Both the position numbers and the translations under genes were made by a program. A stretch of 64,000 nt of DNA from contig NC_052511.1 of NCBI RefSeq assembly GCF_014356525.2, positions 33,424,687 through 33,488,686 on the forward strand. The letters are read 5' to 3'. This document shows, piece after piece, positions 18,648 through 33,600 of this stretch (positions within the stretch are counted from its first letter, which is position 1; each line of letters opens with the position of its first letter). Under the pieces are notes generated by a model that was not told the origin of the DNA, searched no databases, and saw only the letters and a list, made by a program, of their open reading frames with translations. Source of the DNA: Nilaparvata lugens. Taxonomy: Eukaryota; Arthropoda; Insecta; Hemiptera; Delphacidae.

Positions 18648-21600
18648 GTAAGTTGTTGACTTCTGCGGATATGTCTAAGCTTATTTACAAATGCTCAGTT
18701 TACCGCAGGAGTTGATGATATTATGTTAGAGTTAAGATGTATTATTCTCTTACAGTCTTTAGAAAAAGTTAATATAATACAGATTAATTACGGTATATGA
18801 GTTTTAATTATTTTTTTTATCAAAATTATGGAATTGTTTTAATAATATAGATTGTAGAACGCGCCGTTCATCTGATCAATATTCTGAAGTTTAAGTTTTT
18901 TATCTACATTTTTTGATAGTGGACTGAGAGGCTTACAGTAAAAAATTAAGTTTGTAGATGATGAATTCAGTTTTTAATAATTATAAAGTGTTTTTGTTCA
19001 TGGCATCCTGATGGAAAACTTGCCAAAACTAATCATGGAAAGTCGTCAAGAGAGGGTAGAAGAGGGAGGGGAAGGCCGAGTAGACGATGGAGGGATTGTG
19101 TTGAGAGGCAGGAGAATGAAGCTGGATGATGGTGAATATGAGGACAGAGGCGCTTGGTGGTGGCTGATCAGACAGAAACAGCGACCCCGTATAGAAACGG
19201 GAATAAGCTGATGAAGAAGAAGAAAATAGTGTTTTTGTTCATTGCTTGGACATACTGCATAGGCATGTCCACTAGTAAACAAATCAAAGAACAATAATAA
19301 ATTGCTATAATACATATCAAAAAGTAAATTAACTTGTAGGTATGTGAAAAGAAGCAGATGTATCTAATCACAGTCTGTGGACCACAATCATAAAACTCCC
19401 TCATAAAATAAAAGGGTTATTTTCTGAAAGAAATTCAAACTGTCTCTGGCAGATTCCTGGTGAAAACTAGCAGCTTGCTTACAATACTGGCTGGCTGGTA
19501 GATGAGGCTGCTCTGGGTGCTCTCCAATCTCCAAGAGAGCGTTTGCCAATACAGGAAATTTTTTGAAAAGTAACGTTTAGCTGCCAGTAATATTGTGCAA
19601 GCCTACTATTGTGCATCAGTCATGCGTAGGGCAGGTTGAGTAGATTTTTTCTATGGTGATTGTGAAAGTCGCTCCTGAGACTCATACTTCCCAGGGTGCC
19701 CTTGATGTTTTCAAGAAATATGGAACTGTTAAGACAGATGACATTCAATGCCGATTCAGCACAAAACAGTGGGCGACAATGATGCCAGATCGAGTGATTG
19801 CCTTCTTCTGCAAAAGGAAAACTCACCCCAGTGCTCCATTCCATCCAACACAATTCCTGAAAAGAATGAGATGGAGACATAGCCAATTGTCCTTATTTGA
19901 GTCTTGTCCTCCATAAGCTTCTAATAATTAAACTCAATCATTAGAACGCAAGCTGATACAAAAGAAGCTTGTATCAGTCCAAACTCAAGCTGATACAATA
20001 CACAGAGACTGACCATTTCACAATGAGACCTGACACAGTCAGGTTAGGTGAATCAGTCACGATAGCCTTGTTCACATCAACCAGTGTGGTGTCAATTGCA
20101 TACGCGACCAACTCATAATCAAATACTGATAGAAGATCATTTTTCAAGATTATTAAAAGAAGTGGACCTAGTATGGTTCCTAGGTGATGTAGAAAATTTT
20201 TATTTCTGTTAGCTTTCCATTTACCTGGAATACATCTAAAAAATGTGACTTGAATTGTACCAATACGATGTCACTCATGGTTCCATAGTTCTCCATAGAA
20301 CTCCATAGTTCTTTATCTTGAACAGTAGAATTTGCTCGGCTCAGATCACTTGATGTTAACCAGTGAAACCATGGCCCTTGAAGCCTTCCAGAATTATGGT
20401 CACCAGCTTCTCTTCTGCCTGGTAGCCTATGTGATTATGCCAGCTCAAAAACAAACATTGTCATCTACAAACAGACTAGTGCTCTCAAAATACCAGCATA
20501 TTTAACTACTTCTCGATTCAAGGATTTAAGGATCATTTCTACAATATTGTTTTATTGCAACTTATATATTTTCATTATGTAATTTATTATGCTGAGCTCG
20601 CAATTGCATTGTAAATTTTGTTTTGTTTGGTATTGAATATCACTAGATTATTATTTATTGATTCATGTCTCTATGATCGCAGGCGATGTAGTTCTGGAGA
20701 ACCTTGTTATGAAACAAAGTGCCTTGGATGACCTGAATCTTCCTGTCAAGACTGTTCACGGTCATTTGGGTGAGTTTCTCATCAATAAACATCAATTTCT
20801 TTGTGTTCTTCTCTTAAATTCAATTTGTCCATAAATATTTTTAATGTATAACTTACATGACTCAATTTTCATTTTTGAGTCGGTCGTACTAGTAATGTAT
20901 GTAAAATGACAATTAAGATAAAGAAAGGAAGAAAGAAAAAAGATGTTGTCGAATTCCACTATAACTGTTATAGTGGAATTCGACAACATCTTTTTTCTTT
21001 CTTCCTTTCTTTATCTTAATATGGAGAAGTTCCACAATATCTCTGATAAAAGTGTTAAAATGACAATCTTGTAACAGATCTTCTAATTTGCAAACACATC
21101 GATTTCAACTTTGAAAAGCGCCAAGTGTTTACTCTTTCAAACAAGTTGACACACAAAGAACGTATAGGTGTATTTGTTCATCAAATATTGTGTTACTATT
21201 TGTTCATTTGTTTAATATAGTGTACCTATATTGAAGTGTTTCGAATTGGCTAGCTACTCAAAAACTTTATTCGGTCTTGATTTTTAAAAATATTTCCATT
21301 CATTAATTTGAGGTACGATGCTTTCTATTTGTTTAATCAGATAATATGAATTATGTTTATTATGTTTAAGTTGCTTCTTAAAAATTAATTTATTGGGCTT
21401 TTTTGATGGCTGTTTTAAATCTCATCAATTTTGTTTGATTAAATATAGGCTATTATAGCACAATTATAATTTTAACATTAAAAATGTGTACAGGGTTGTT
21501 GAAACTGAATTATTGTCTTATTTATTATAATATTTGTATTATACTGGATACAATTATTATTTTCCAACTCAAATGAAATCAGATTTTTTTGCTATAAAAT

Positions 21601-24600
21601 GTTTTAATTACCCCCACTTTTGTGCAGGAGACTCAGTAAATCAATAATCAGGAATATAACATCAATACCTTGAATGAAATGTGCAATTTCCCTGTAAGTT
21701 TCTTATGGGTATTAATTGATTTTTTCATAGGTCATCCTGAAACTTAGATATTATGTATTAGATATTACAGAATTTGAAAAAGTGATGTTACTTGTTTTCT
21801 GTTAGTGTTACCAATATTGATTAAGAAACATTCTGCCCGGTATCCCATATAATGAAAAAATCAAACATTTCTTACAATAATGCAATATTTTACAGTAACT
21901 GTTGATGATAACATTGCTGAATTTCTTTTTCAACCATTTATTCGAAGATTATTAGCTGATCAATAAACGATTATCGATTTCCTAGTGCATTACATCATGA
22001 AAATTCAATCACCTCTATTGAATTATTATTGCTTGATACTTGATCATCTCGAAAAAGTCACGTAGATAGGTCGATATTTCTCTGATATGTACTGAAGCTG
22101 CTCTTTATAGATTTTTATTAAAGCTACTGCTTGTAGTTTTCCATAATAACTATTTAATACATGTGACGTACTTAGAATAATTGATTACTATATTCAGACA
22201 AATAATTACATGCGTAATATTTATTGGTTGACTAGTTAGTAAGTCATCAATATTTCAGGATTTTTTAATAGATTATTACTGTTTTCAATAGATTGTTACT
22301 GTTTTCAATTATGGCTTTCTTGATCATCAACATACTTGCCCCTATTTTAGAGTTCCTCAATGTTTTTTGTTGACGTCCCACCATTGACTGTTTATATTCT
22401 TGCGACCCATATCCCTTTCAGGGATAGGATACATCAGATTATTTATATTTTGCCACTTGTAAACCTGTGATCAACCATACATGAAATGGAAACGTAGGGA
22501 ATGGGGAAACTAATAAGTGTATGTTTCTGCATCTTTCACCCCTGAACATTGAATTACAAATGAGAATATTCATGCTATAACCCAGTAATATATGATTGGC
22601 ACTTTTTAAATATCAAAATTATTGCTAAGGACGAGTCAGTAAATTCCAGTTGACTTTTCAGCCACGTTACGACAATCTGGTTGGGAAATACTGCCCTATT
22701 AAATCGTCACTAAATTCTAGATCTAAAATTTAAATGCTTTCAAGATAGGTATTTCCTTTTTTCATCAACATATTTCATCATAATATTTTCATTTATTAGA
22801 GTAGTTGTTTAATAGACCGTATCTGTTGAAGAAAATAATATTGTTATCAGCCTTATCTGTAATACTTCATGGTCAACTGTTTGAATAGTTATCATTCAGG
22901 TCAGTAGTGCATTTTTCGGATGTCATTGTTCTTCAAAATGTTTAAAAGACATTAAAAATAAATGAATGGCCATTTGTTTTCTTTGTTGATTTGAATGGCA
23001 CTACAAAATCGGGTTTCCAGTAGCCTACTCACTCAAGTTCCTGTTAGTTTTTCCGTTTTACTCCCTTACTTGTCAACACCACTTGCTATATGAATGGATG
23101 GATTCAACAACTGTCTTTTAAGTTATTTATTAAAGAACGTTAACTTGCCTGAATGTTAGAAAAAATCACCTGAGTTGAAAAGCACTGCGACAAAGTAACA
23201 TAAAGAATTCAAAGAATACAAAAAAGCAATCTTAAGCTGGGTTTACACCAAAGTTATTAACAAAATGTTAATGACTTAATCCTTATAGATTCTATTAGAT
23301 TGAACGGAACTTGACAAACACATATGTGTATGATAAGATATGTTCAATATAATAGAATCTATAAGGATTAAATTATCAACATTTTGTTAATAACTTTGGT
23401 GTAAACGCAGCTTTACCACCAAACATATCTGTTCATCATTATCAATAAAATCTAAATTATTCCAAGTTATGATTGTACAACCAAAACTTATACTGATAAA
23501 ACTCGGCTTCTATTACATCCACCTCCATACGACGAGAAATTATAGTTTGTATTTTAGGTACAGGTACATTGGTTTGTATTATATCAGGTACCGGTACATC
23601 TTAATAGAAGATGCGTGGAGGAAAAATGTTCGAACCTAGAATTCAGTTGCTGTGTTTGCAATAGTTCCGATACCGTACTCGTCTGGAGTATATCATAGAT
23701 TGAAATATTTCTCCAATTTTTTGTTGCATCAAATGTTATTCGTTGAGTTTTAACTTTTTTACTAACTTAATATTTCTATAACTCTGGCAGTTTGACACAC
23801 GTGTAGTCGAAAATTAATAGACCAATCGACTTCTGACAAACATAAGTAGTATTGTACGATTCATATTCATAGTTGTGTGAAGCATAGGTCTTCAACATAT
23901 TGAATTTGACTTCTGCCAAGTTATCAAAAACCACTTCTAACCCACACCACTTAATTGATTTTGTTGAAAAATGTTGATGGAATCGACCTACTACCGGTTT
24001 GTTGCATCTGAATTGCAACTATTTAGACACCGGGTTGGCCGAAAGCGGTTGACCTCTTCACCTCCCCATTATTGAAAGCAATTTGTCTAGACATTGCTAG
24101 GAATGTGTGAATTGCAATCGCTCGAAAAAACTGTACGAATCTAGTCAAGGCTAAATCTTATCATCGATTGAAAGTAATATCTGTGAAAGGTGATAGTCAC
24201 TTTGATTATGTAACCTCCTCATCCTATTGCATTATGGAAAGCTATAATTAAACCGTTAAAATAAATAAGATGTGTTTCCTAAGTACCTTATCTCTTTTCA
24301 ACTCTTTTATTCTCTCTCTCTCTTACTCTTAATAGTGAGGACTCCGAAATCAATCAATATTAATGCATTCACATAGGCCTACTACTAGCTTATCTTATTT
24401 ATCAGCTTGCTGATTAGCAGAAAATGTGTTTGAAGTTTGAATAGCGCATGCATGAGATCAGGCTTTATAAATATGATATTCTTTTATCAGCTTGTCGAAC
24501 ATATATTCACTATTGTGAATACAGAGTTATTATTAAGAGGCCATATAAGAATTAATATTTTCCCATTATGGAACATTATCTTGGTGAATTAAATAATTGA

Positions 24601-27600
24601 ATAAAAATGTTGTGGAAAAATTTATCAATAAAGATTGATTTTTGTTGAGGATGTGGCAAAAATATTCAAAATGATAGTTTTTGGAGTTATCAATCATTTT
24701 CCATCTCTCTTATGCAGGCTCTCCTTCATTTTCGTATTGAAGTGAGTACTGTTATATTAGAATTCATCTTTTCAACCACTGTAGATAGATATATTAATTA
24801 ATTTCCCATATTATGGTTCGTATTTCAGTAGCTAAAAATTGAATTATTGTTACAGTAATGGGTATGATGTTTTGATTTTGTCTATTATATTTTTATAATA
24901 TGATATTTAAAAAATATATTTCTTCACTTTCTCCGTTCACAGTAGATTTAATTTCCATCTTAAATTGTACATAATCTGTATAGGCTATTATTGTCCAAAA
25001 AGACACTCTCACACTCATCTCTAAAATCACTTCACACTGAATGTTGTCAACATAAGTGCTTCAGAATTTATTGTATTGTATAAACCAATTAATATCAAAC
25101 TAATCTAATTATGTTGAATCTCTCACACTCACTACTTCCCTCCGCATTAATCTAAGCTCTAAGGTCTATCCGTCTCACACAGTAATAATTCCCTGATTAT
25201 GGTAACTTGATTAATGATAATGGTAATAAGGAAGGTTTCATGAGATTGTACAAGATGTTCGAAATCACAGAAACTCTTAACTTTTTTGTAGAAACAAATT
25301 CTGGTTAGGATATTTTTTCTTGAATCTCATAAATATGTTAAATCTATCGTTTTTACATGTACCAAATTGTTTTTACTCTTTAATCCTTGATTTGTGCATG
25401 GATATTGCGAGATGACTTACTAATAAATGAAAATTTCTATCATTACTTTTATATTTTTGCAACATTTCAGGTAAATTGATCTTGAAAATACCGTGGAAAA
25501 ATCTCTACTCATCTCCAACTGAAGCAACAGTAGAAAAATTATTTCTGCTAGTCGTGCCAAATCAAGACACCAGATATGATCCCGAGAAGGAAGAGAAGTG
25601 GAAACAAGAAGCCAAACAGGTTTGTTTGTCATACAAGACTCAATTTTTCATCATGTTTTTCAACAATTTGATTGAAATATGATACCTAAGCATTATATTG
25701 TCAAGTGAACCATACTTTTAACAGTACGGTACTATATTCTTAGCTAACTGTAACTGATTCTATGAAGAATTGATAACTAGAGAGCAAAAATATTGTTCAA
25801 GCTATAATCTACTGAAGAGTACTTCAAATCCGTCAGAAATCGCTGATGACTCAACAGACTATAATATTCTCGGTCATAAAAGCTATGATCAATGCTTAAA
25901 AATAGATGACCTTAGTAAAGATGCAAATAACGTTTCAAATGAGATTGTAAATATATATCGAAAATTGCCGCTTTTAAACAAGCGTTTTACTATCAGTTGA
26001 ACTATAACTCGATACAAGCAAGAACAAGTGCAGCTGCACTTTTTTATAGTTTTATAGTATAGGGAATATTCTTGTATTTTATGAAAGTTTTGATTATTAT
26101 TCAAACTGTAAAAATATATTTAATAAATAAACAAAATAATTGTTCTTGTTCTTGAAAGCTTGCATTTTTACTGTTTCATTTTTCATGTTGGACTGTACCG
26201 TAAATTTTAATTTTCGATACTTGCAATTTTAGTTCGATGATATTAAAAAAAGCGATAATCATAATGCATATCGACAATAAAACCATAAGCATACCGGTGT
26301 GAATTGTGTTCGGGGCACGAGTTAGTTTTAACCATCTAACCACGGCTTGAAAATTGTTTCGCTACCGTCCCGTCCCGCTTCCAGCAAAAGATTCGCACCG
26401 GTTTGTCATCAATCATGTCAGTGTACTTGTTATGTTGCTTTCCTTAACTTGAAACTTTTGATAGTTATTTTGGATATCCTATTAGCCAGGATAATACTAA
26501 ATTTATCTTTTTAATAAAGTTTTTCTTGAAATATTGAAACTAAACTACTTTGATTCAATCTTGAATTTAATTTTGTAACTCGCTTTTTATAGGCTGAAAT
26601 TGAAAAAGTGGAAGCAGCGAAGAAAAAGGAATTGGAAAAAGGTATTATGTTCTCGTCAGCTTTATCATATTTTTGAATACTTTAATAAGCTAGAAATGTC
26701 CTTTAAAGAGAAGCTTCAAAGGAAAGCATACTGTAACAAAGCCTTATCTTCAATCACTAACAGACTGTACACAGTTTGTTACTATGTACAAATTACTCAC
26801 TTATTAATTATTAATTTTATTTGAGGGTTAAATTCGTTTTTTTGGCAAAAAAGATACATATTAATGCTACGATCGATTATCATTCAAAAGCATGATCCAA
26901 TTCAAATATCTTAATAAAAATTGTTTGCATAATAATTACATAATTCCTTATTATGATTTTCAAGACTGCTCCTTCCCAAACTCAAATACGTTCTGGAGAA
27001 CTGGAATTCATTAGTTGTGTCATTGCTATACCTGTAAGATTCTCATCTATGGTAGTGGTAGATAATTACATTTCATGCCTTCATAATATGTTAATTTTAT
27101 TGATGTAATATTTGCAGACAAACCTAAAGCAGATGATACATTCACTGAAAAGATGGTCACTCAAATTGTGAGGAACGTTCAAATTTGTATCAAAGATATA
27201 CATATCAGATATGAAGACCGCGTTACCTCTCCGAAAAGTCCGTTCTCTTTCGGAATAACATTGCACAATCTATCTGTAACCACCACCAATGAGAATTGGA
27301 TTCCTGCCATAAGTCAAGATGTTACCGCTAAAATATTCAAGGTAAGTGTTGAACTTTTTCTTTAACATTACAATAGAAAATAATAGAATTTGTTTGTTTC
27401 ACTAGAAATTTCACTTACATTTTTTGTAGTGCATGCTACAAAATCATACATTATCATATTAGAATCCAGAAGAGAAACAGTTTTCAGTTGAGCATTTTGT
27501 TCCTCTTCTAATCATTGTCATGATTCGTGAATATATTATAACTTGAATGAATGAAATGAAAAGTTTATCATGTTCTGTATTTTTGATTGTCGAAAGTAAA

Positions 27601-30600
27601 CAATACAAGTCTGGCAAGCTGGTCTATCTAAAATCAAACAGTTCGTTGGCTATACTGTATTCTACAAACAAGTTTACAATATGATAGAGTAAGGCTATGT
27701 TATTGTACATAAATTTGAGATAGAAACAGTTTTTGGGATTGTACATTACTAAATGAGTAAATGACATGAGAGATGAGATAGATGCCCATGATATATTATC
27801 AAAACTGAGTAATAGAGTTTATGCAAACTGATCCATACCTTAAATTTAAAACCAGTTGATACGAATTTTCATATTCCTCTTCTTTGGTAATTTATTTTCT
27901 TATTTGTTGAATTAGCATTTGAAATGTATTCTGTTTGGCAGCATTTGACCATTGATGGACTCGCCATCTATTGGAACTCCAACTGTGAATTGTTCAGCTT
28001 ACTCCAAAGCCAAGGGTTAAACAACAAATTCCAATCCGGAATCCCTTCCAAAGGACAACTTGTCCCTGGATACAAATACAGTAAGTCTCACTTTGTTGAA
28101 TGTTTGCTCTAGAAATTAAAAAGTAGCCTAGTATCCCAAAATTATTAAAGTACAGTAGCCATTTATGAAGCACTGATTTTTTTAAATAGGATGGAAAGTG
28201 ATGGGTAGCGAGGGGCTACATTAAGGATTGGTGAAGTTTATTTTACGGAATGATTCGCAATTTTTTTCCAATATCAGATATCTTGATTATCCCTTATTGA
28301 GTTTATTGTAAGCTAGCATGAGCTCAGTCCATAAAATTGATCCTATCACATTTGAACTGTATTTTAAATTTTCTTTTTAGGTTGATGCCTACAGCTCCAT
28401 GCTAGTGCGTGGGTAATGAGAAGGATGGTGATAAGAGATGTCAATTGAAACGAATTAGTTGTTGAAAGTTTTCAAGTTTCATTTTCCTTGCTAAATATCT
28501 TTCATTACTCTGAGTTGCTTTGTCATTAATTTGTTGATTAATATTTACAGTGGTTGGGCCAATTTCGTGTACTGCAAAACTTCAGTTAAACACTAAACCC
28601 GAACTGGATGACTTCCAAGTGCCAAAATCTCTGTTCAATATTGAAATGGAGAAAGTGCAATTGAGTGAGTATGATCTGTTATATATTATGTTACGGTACA
28701 TATATTATAGAAGTTACTATTTTTATTGAACAATTTATCCTAATTTAATTAGTTTCATAATGTATGACTACTCATGATTGACTACTATGACTAATCTTGG
28801 CAATGCCGACAACTAGATGAGCTTATACTGTACGTCTGTATTCTATAATCACAGTTGTACTTGATTCTGAGATAGTTATACGTAATTATGCTGGACTGCA
28901 CCAAGTAAGCTGAAAGCTGACTCTCGGGAGTAGATATTATCAACTAATTCAAGTTAGTTAGTATAAACAGTTCCTATTATCTCCGATTGTCATTATGTTC
29001 ATCAAAACGATTCCAAGGGAAAAAACAATGTACTGTATTTATTCACTTTATTGTTGATAATAAATTAATCTGTGATGTCTAGATATACTTTTGCCTGCAA
29101 TATTTAAAAACTACTTGAGCTTTTTTATATTTTGATGAATAATAAATATGTTCTATCAATTATTACAATGGATTCAAATAAAAAATAATAGAAAAGCTCT
29201 TAAACTTATGATTGTAAAGAATAAACAAAAATACTTTGATGGGAAAATTTCTAATTCTAAAAATAAGAATAAAGTAACTTGGAAAATTATAAATGCTGAG
29301 GTGGGTAAGAATGGGAAGAACAACTCAAATCTAAGTGTAATAAGCGATGGTATACACTCAACGAATCCTAGTACTGTGAGCAATATATTTAACGATTTTT
29401 TTGTTTCGGCTGTTGATAGGTTTGTTAAACCAGATATTCCCAATGGTTCTAGACCTGTAACTGTACAAAATCCACGTTGTTGTCAATCTTCATTGAGGTT
29501 TAGATTTGAACCTATTACTGAGTGTCAATTACATAAAATAGTGATGTCATTTGAGAACAAACACTCTTCTGGGCCAGATGATATCCCAATAACGGTAGTG
29601 AAACGAGTTTTACGAGCTATAATCAAGCCATTAACACACATTATAAATTCATCCCTTATAGCAGGTCAATTTCCTGATAAACTGAAGATAGCTAAAGTTC
29701 TTCCAATATTTAAAGAAGGTGACATCAAAGATCCAGGTTGCTACAGACCAATAGCGTTGTTATCAGTTTTCTCAAAAATCATTGAACGTGTGGTATATAT
29801 TCAATTAATGAAATACCTAGAAGCAAACCATTTATTGGATAAAGAACAGCATGGTTTCCGCTCAAAAAAGTCAACAATTACAGCAATGGTGGATTTCATA
29901 GATACCATAATTAATACAATAGATAAAGGTGAGAGAATTATTGGCATATTTTTAGATATGACACGTGCATTTGATAGTGTGTCTCATAATGTTCTTTTGC
30001 GCGCATTAGAGGAATTGGGAGTACATGATAAGGAGAGGAAGTGGTTCTCATCTTATTTGATTGGCAGACAGCAATTTGTTGAAATAGAGCATACTGAGGA
30101 GAAAAACAATCATAGTTACAAATACAGTTATCGCTCTAACCTAAGAAGTTTAAAGTATGGTGTCCCTCAAGGGTCCATTTTGGGTCCCTTACTATTCCTA
30201 TGTTACATCAAGGGTCTGCCTGATGTGGTTCGAGCACATGCCTCTGTGTGTCTCTATGCAGATGATGCTAACATCATATTTTCAGGAAAATCGATTGAGG
30301 ATGTAGAACTCTCATCTGCGGTAGGCCTGTCCTCTATTAATGAATACCTGAATAGCCGAAATCTCTTGCTGAACTCAAGTAAGTCTATTGTAGTCCCCTT
30401 TTCAACAAGGCAGAACAGGAGTGAATTGTGTCCAAGCGTAGCTATGAATAACACCCTTTTGGATTGTAAAGATCAAACTAAATTTCTTGGTCTGTTAATA
30501 GATAGTAACCTTTCGTGGGATAATCATGTTGCCAATGTTGTGAAAAAATATCCCCAGGTCTATATGCATTGCGTCAAATGTCCAGTTTATGTAGTATACA

Positions 30601-33600
30601 AATATTAAAATCAATATACCACTCAGTAGTACATGCACATCTATCATATGGTCTCTGCATATATGGTAGTACAAGTAAAAGTAACCTTGATAAAATTCTA
30701 AAACAGCAAAAACGAGCAATAAGAATTATGCTGAACCTCAATAGAACTGATTCTGTAAAATTAGCTTTCTCAGACCTGGAAATTTTAACAATATATGGAC
30801 AATACATATATGATGTTATAGTCTTTTTCAAAAAATTTGGTGACACAAACTTGAGAAATAACACTCACGGTTATAATACAAGGTTTGGTCGTATAACAGA
30901 GAGGCACAGATTAGATCTTTTTACGAAAAAAACCATATACAGAGGTAAGAAGTGTTTTGTAAAGTTGCCAAGCAGTCTCCAAATATTAGAAGATCCAACA
31001 ATGTTTGCAAAGTATCTAAGGGAATATCTGGTCAAATTGTCGCTGTATTCGTTTGAAGAGTTTAACATTGATTTTTGACGAAACGTTTTTGTCTATACTA
31101 GGCTAGCCTAGTTATTTATATCTATATATATATATATATATTTAATCTATTGACACTGTTCCAATGTATTTCTTACATCTGATGAATAAAGACTATTTCT
31201 ATTCTATTCTATTCTATTCTATAATGGTTCGGAACTAACAACTGACTTTATATTTCCTTATACTTGTGTTAGACGTTTTACATCATAGATGAATAATATG
31301 GTTATTTGACTCCTTCCAGAAATATCAAAACTGCAGTATAGAGATATATTCGCTCTGGTGGACTCTCTAGATAGGATGAGACGTGCAGCTTTATACAGAA
31401 AGTACCGGCCCCAAGTGAACTCGTACAGAGGGCATTACAAGCTATGGTAAACACTAATATCCTATCAATCAATTACTTTATATTTTACTATTACAAAATC
31501 ATAAAAAAATCTATTTTTAAAGCAAAGCGAGTAAACTATATTTTTTTAATGTTAGGCAATTTATAAGATTGTTTAAACTCGTTCTATAAACTATAAAGTA
31601 TAAAATGAATTCTTTGTATTTTCTCTGTAGAAATAAGGCTTTCTGTGAACATTCATCAGATATTTTATTAGAGTATCTATTTTAAAATCTTACATTTAGT
31701 TCTTTGCTGAGATTCAGTTGGTTTATACTAGAATGTCACAATTTTTCACAAAAGTATATCTGTTCGTCATACTTTTAATACAATTTTGTGGGTTGTTGTG
31801 AAGATGATATTGTAGTAGATATATTCATTTATTCATTATCATTCCACAATCACAACATCAAATTAATGATTGGGAGAGAATCAATAGGATAAACCAAAAC
31901 TGTTTCTCTCCCTAATTTCGATAAAAATAGTCTAAAAGTGGTTATGCAAACACTTATCATGATGTTCACAAAAATCTACAGTCCTAATATGCATTATACT
32001 AAAACTTTGTATCTGGATTCATCAGAAAGGTAAATCAATAAATTATTAGACTTGAAAATGAATTAATAAATTGGAAAATATTAAAAAACTGATAAATTTA
32101 AAGCCAGAGAAATCACAAAAACATTCACTATCAAACGAAACAAACGAGACTTCATTGAATATTATAGAAACGGTTTGAAATTCACAACCACTGATTAATT
32201 TTTAAAGATTTTGAATAAATTGAAACATTTTTCATGCAAAATGTTTCAATAAGTAATAAATAATGTATTAAATAGAATAAAATGACTTCAAATTAACATA
32301 ACCTTTAGAAACATTTTAAACTAATCAAGAAATTTTGAAAACAAATCAGTGCTTTGATTGTATGGGAGGAAATTTTGTGGTATTTCTCCATAATTGAAAG
32401 AATAAGACCACTATATTACCACTATATTTGTTTAAAATCAATTTAAATTACAGAACCAGGTTTCATGGTTCTGTAATTCAAATTAATTTTGAACAAATAT
32501 AGTGGTATTGACAACATCAACGTCTTATTCTAAATCAGTGGTTGTGACAGTTTCTAGTAATTTGTATCTAATTATAACGATATCTATGGTTTGTTTGTTA
32601 TGTTTGAGGTGGCAATACGCGTACACATGCGTGTTGGAGGAGGAGGTGAGAAGGAGACGGCGCAACTGGGACTGGGTGCACATATTCACGCACAGAGCCA
32701 ACTGCCGCAAATACGCCGAGGCTTACCAGGCCAAGCTGACCGGTGGCAGCAAGGAGTGTGTCGACACCTGCAGGCAATGTGAACTGGCTCTCGACGCTTT
32801 CAACATTGTGCTCATTCGACAGAAGATCGAGGTTGAGGTGAGGCAAATTGTTCCTTATTCTCATAAAATTCTGTTAGACACTCGATACTCAAGTCCAATC
32901 TCATTCACAGGTTTTTTACAGTACTTTATTTTTTGAAATTTTAAATTTATTGCAAAAAATCATTCACAAACAGTATAGTATGAATAGTATAAAGATATGA
33001 ATAATATGTTGAATGAGCAAATGACGCTAGCTTTAGTGTTTTAGAGAGTGGATTAAAATTAAAATGTTACAGGTCTACATTAAATGTTATAGGTCTACAT
33101 TAGACCTATGCAGATATTTCTCTTATTGTTGATTTATATATCACAGAATACAGTTGTATAATTCAGTGTGTAGATTGTGTGTAAATTTCTCCCATTACTG
33201 ATATCTCTGATAATGAATAGTTTGCAGAAGGTGCGTTCTTTAGTGTCTGTTTAGGGATGCTTGTAATATAAATATAAATACAAATCTCAGTACCCTTTTT
33301 TTGAATTATTTTATCACAACATGTTATTATATTTCTATTTGCTTTCTTTAGCTACAGTTCTCTATCTGATCTAAATTTATATAATTTTTCCAAGGATGAT
33401 ATCGGCCCTCATTATCCCTGGGCTTGTGCATGGTTGATGAGAGGGATAATGGTGAGAGATTGATGGTGGTGGTGGTGATACAGGCTTCAATTATTTTTTG
33501 TCATCATCAGCATTTTCAATGTTCATACTATTGGTTTATAATGTGGAAATCATTTGCATTTTATGCCAAATTTTATTACAGTACTGAAGAAAAGTTCTCT

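Larger units (their letters stand above)
29150..31222 (+). mobile_element. 5'-truncated LINE in Vps13 intron 7 (sense orientation)
   Basis: It keeps the end of the ORF2 linker, all RT blocks and the C-terminal tail, then AATAAA (31185-31190) and a pentanucleotide (ATTCT)n tail at 31195-31222. No endonuclease is present, so the copy is truncated at about 29150. One frameshift in an A-run near 30545 separates two open frames. The tail and RT blocks suggest a Jockey/CR1-type clade. Confidence 0.75.

Noticed and set aside
19011..19211. 66-codon plus-strand frame as a small gene
   Set aside because: In mixed frames it reads as a LINE C-terminal tail ([11 protein letters not shown]...), so it is a transposon relic.
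25770..26000. 76-codon frame in Vps13 intron 3
   Set aside because: No motif, no splice-site support in phase with Vps13, and no recognisable TE similarity, so it cannot be called a gene.
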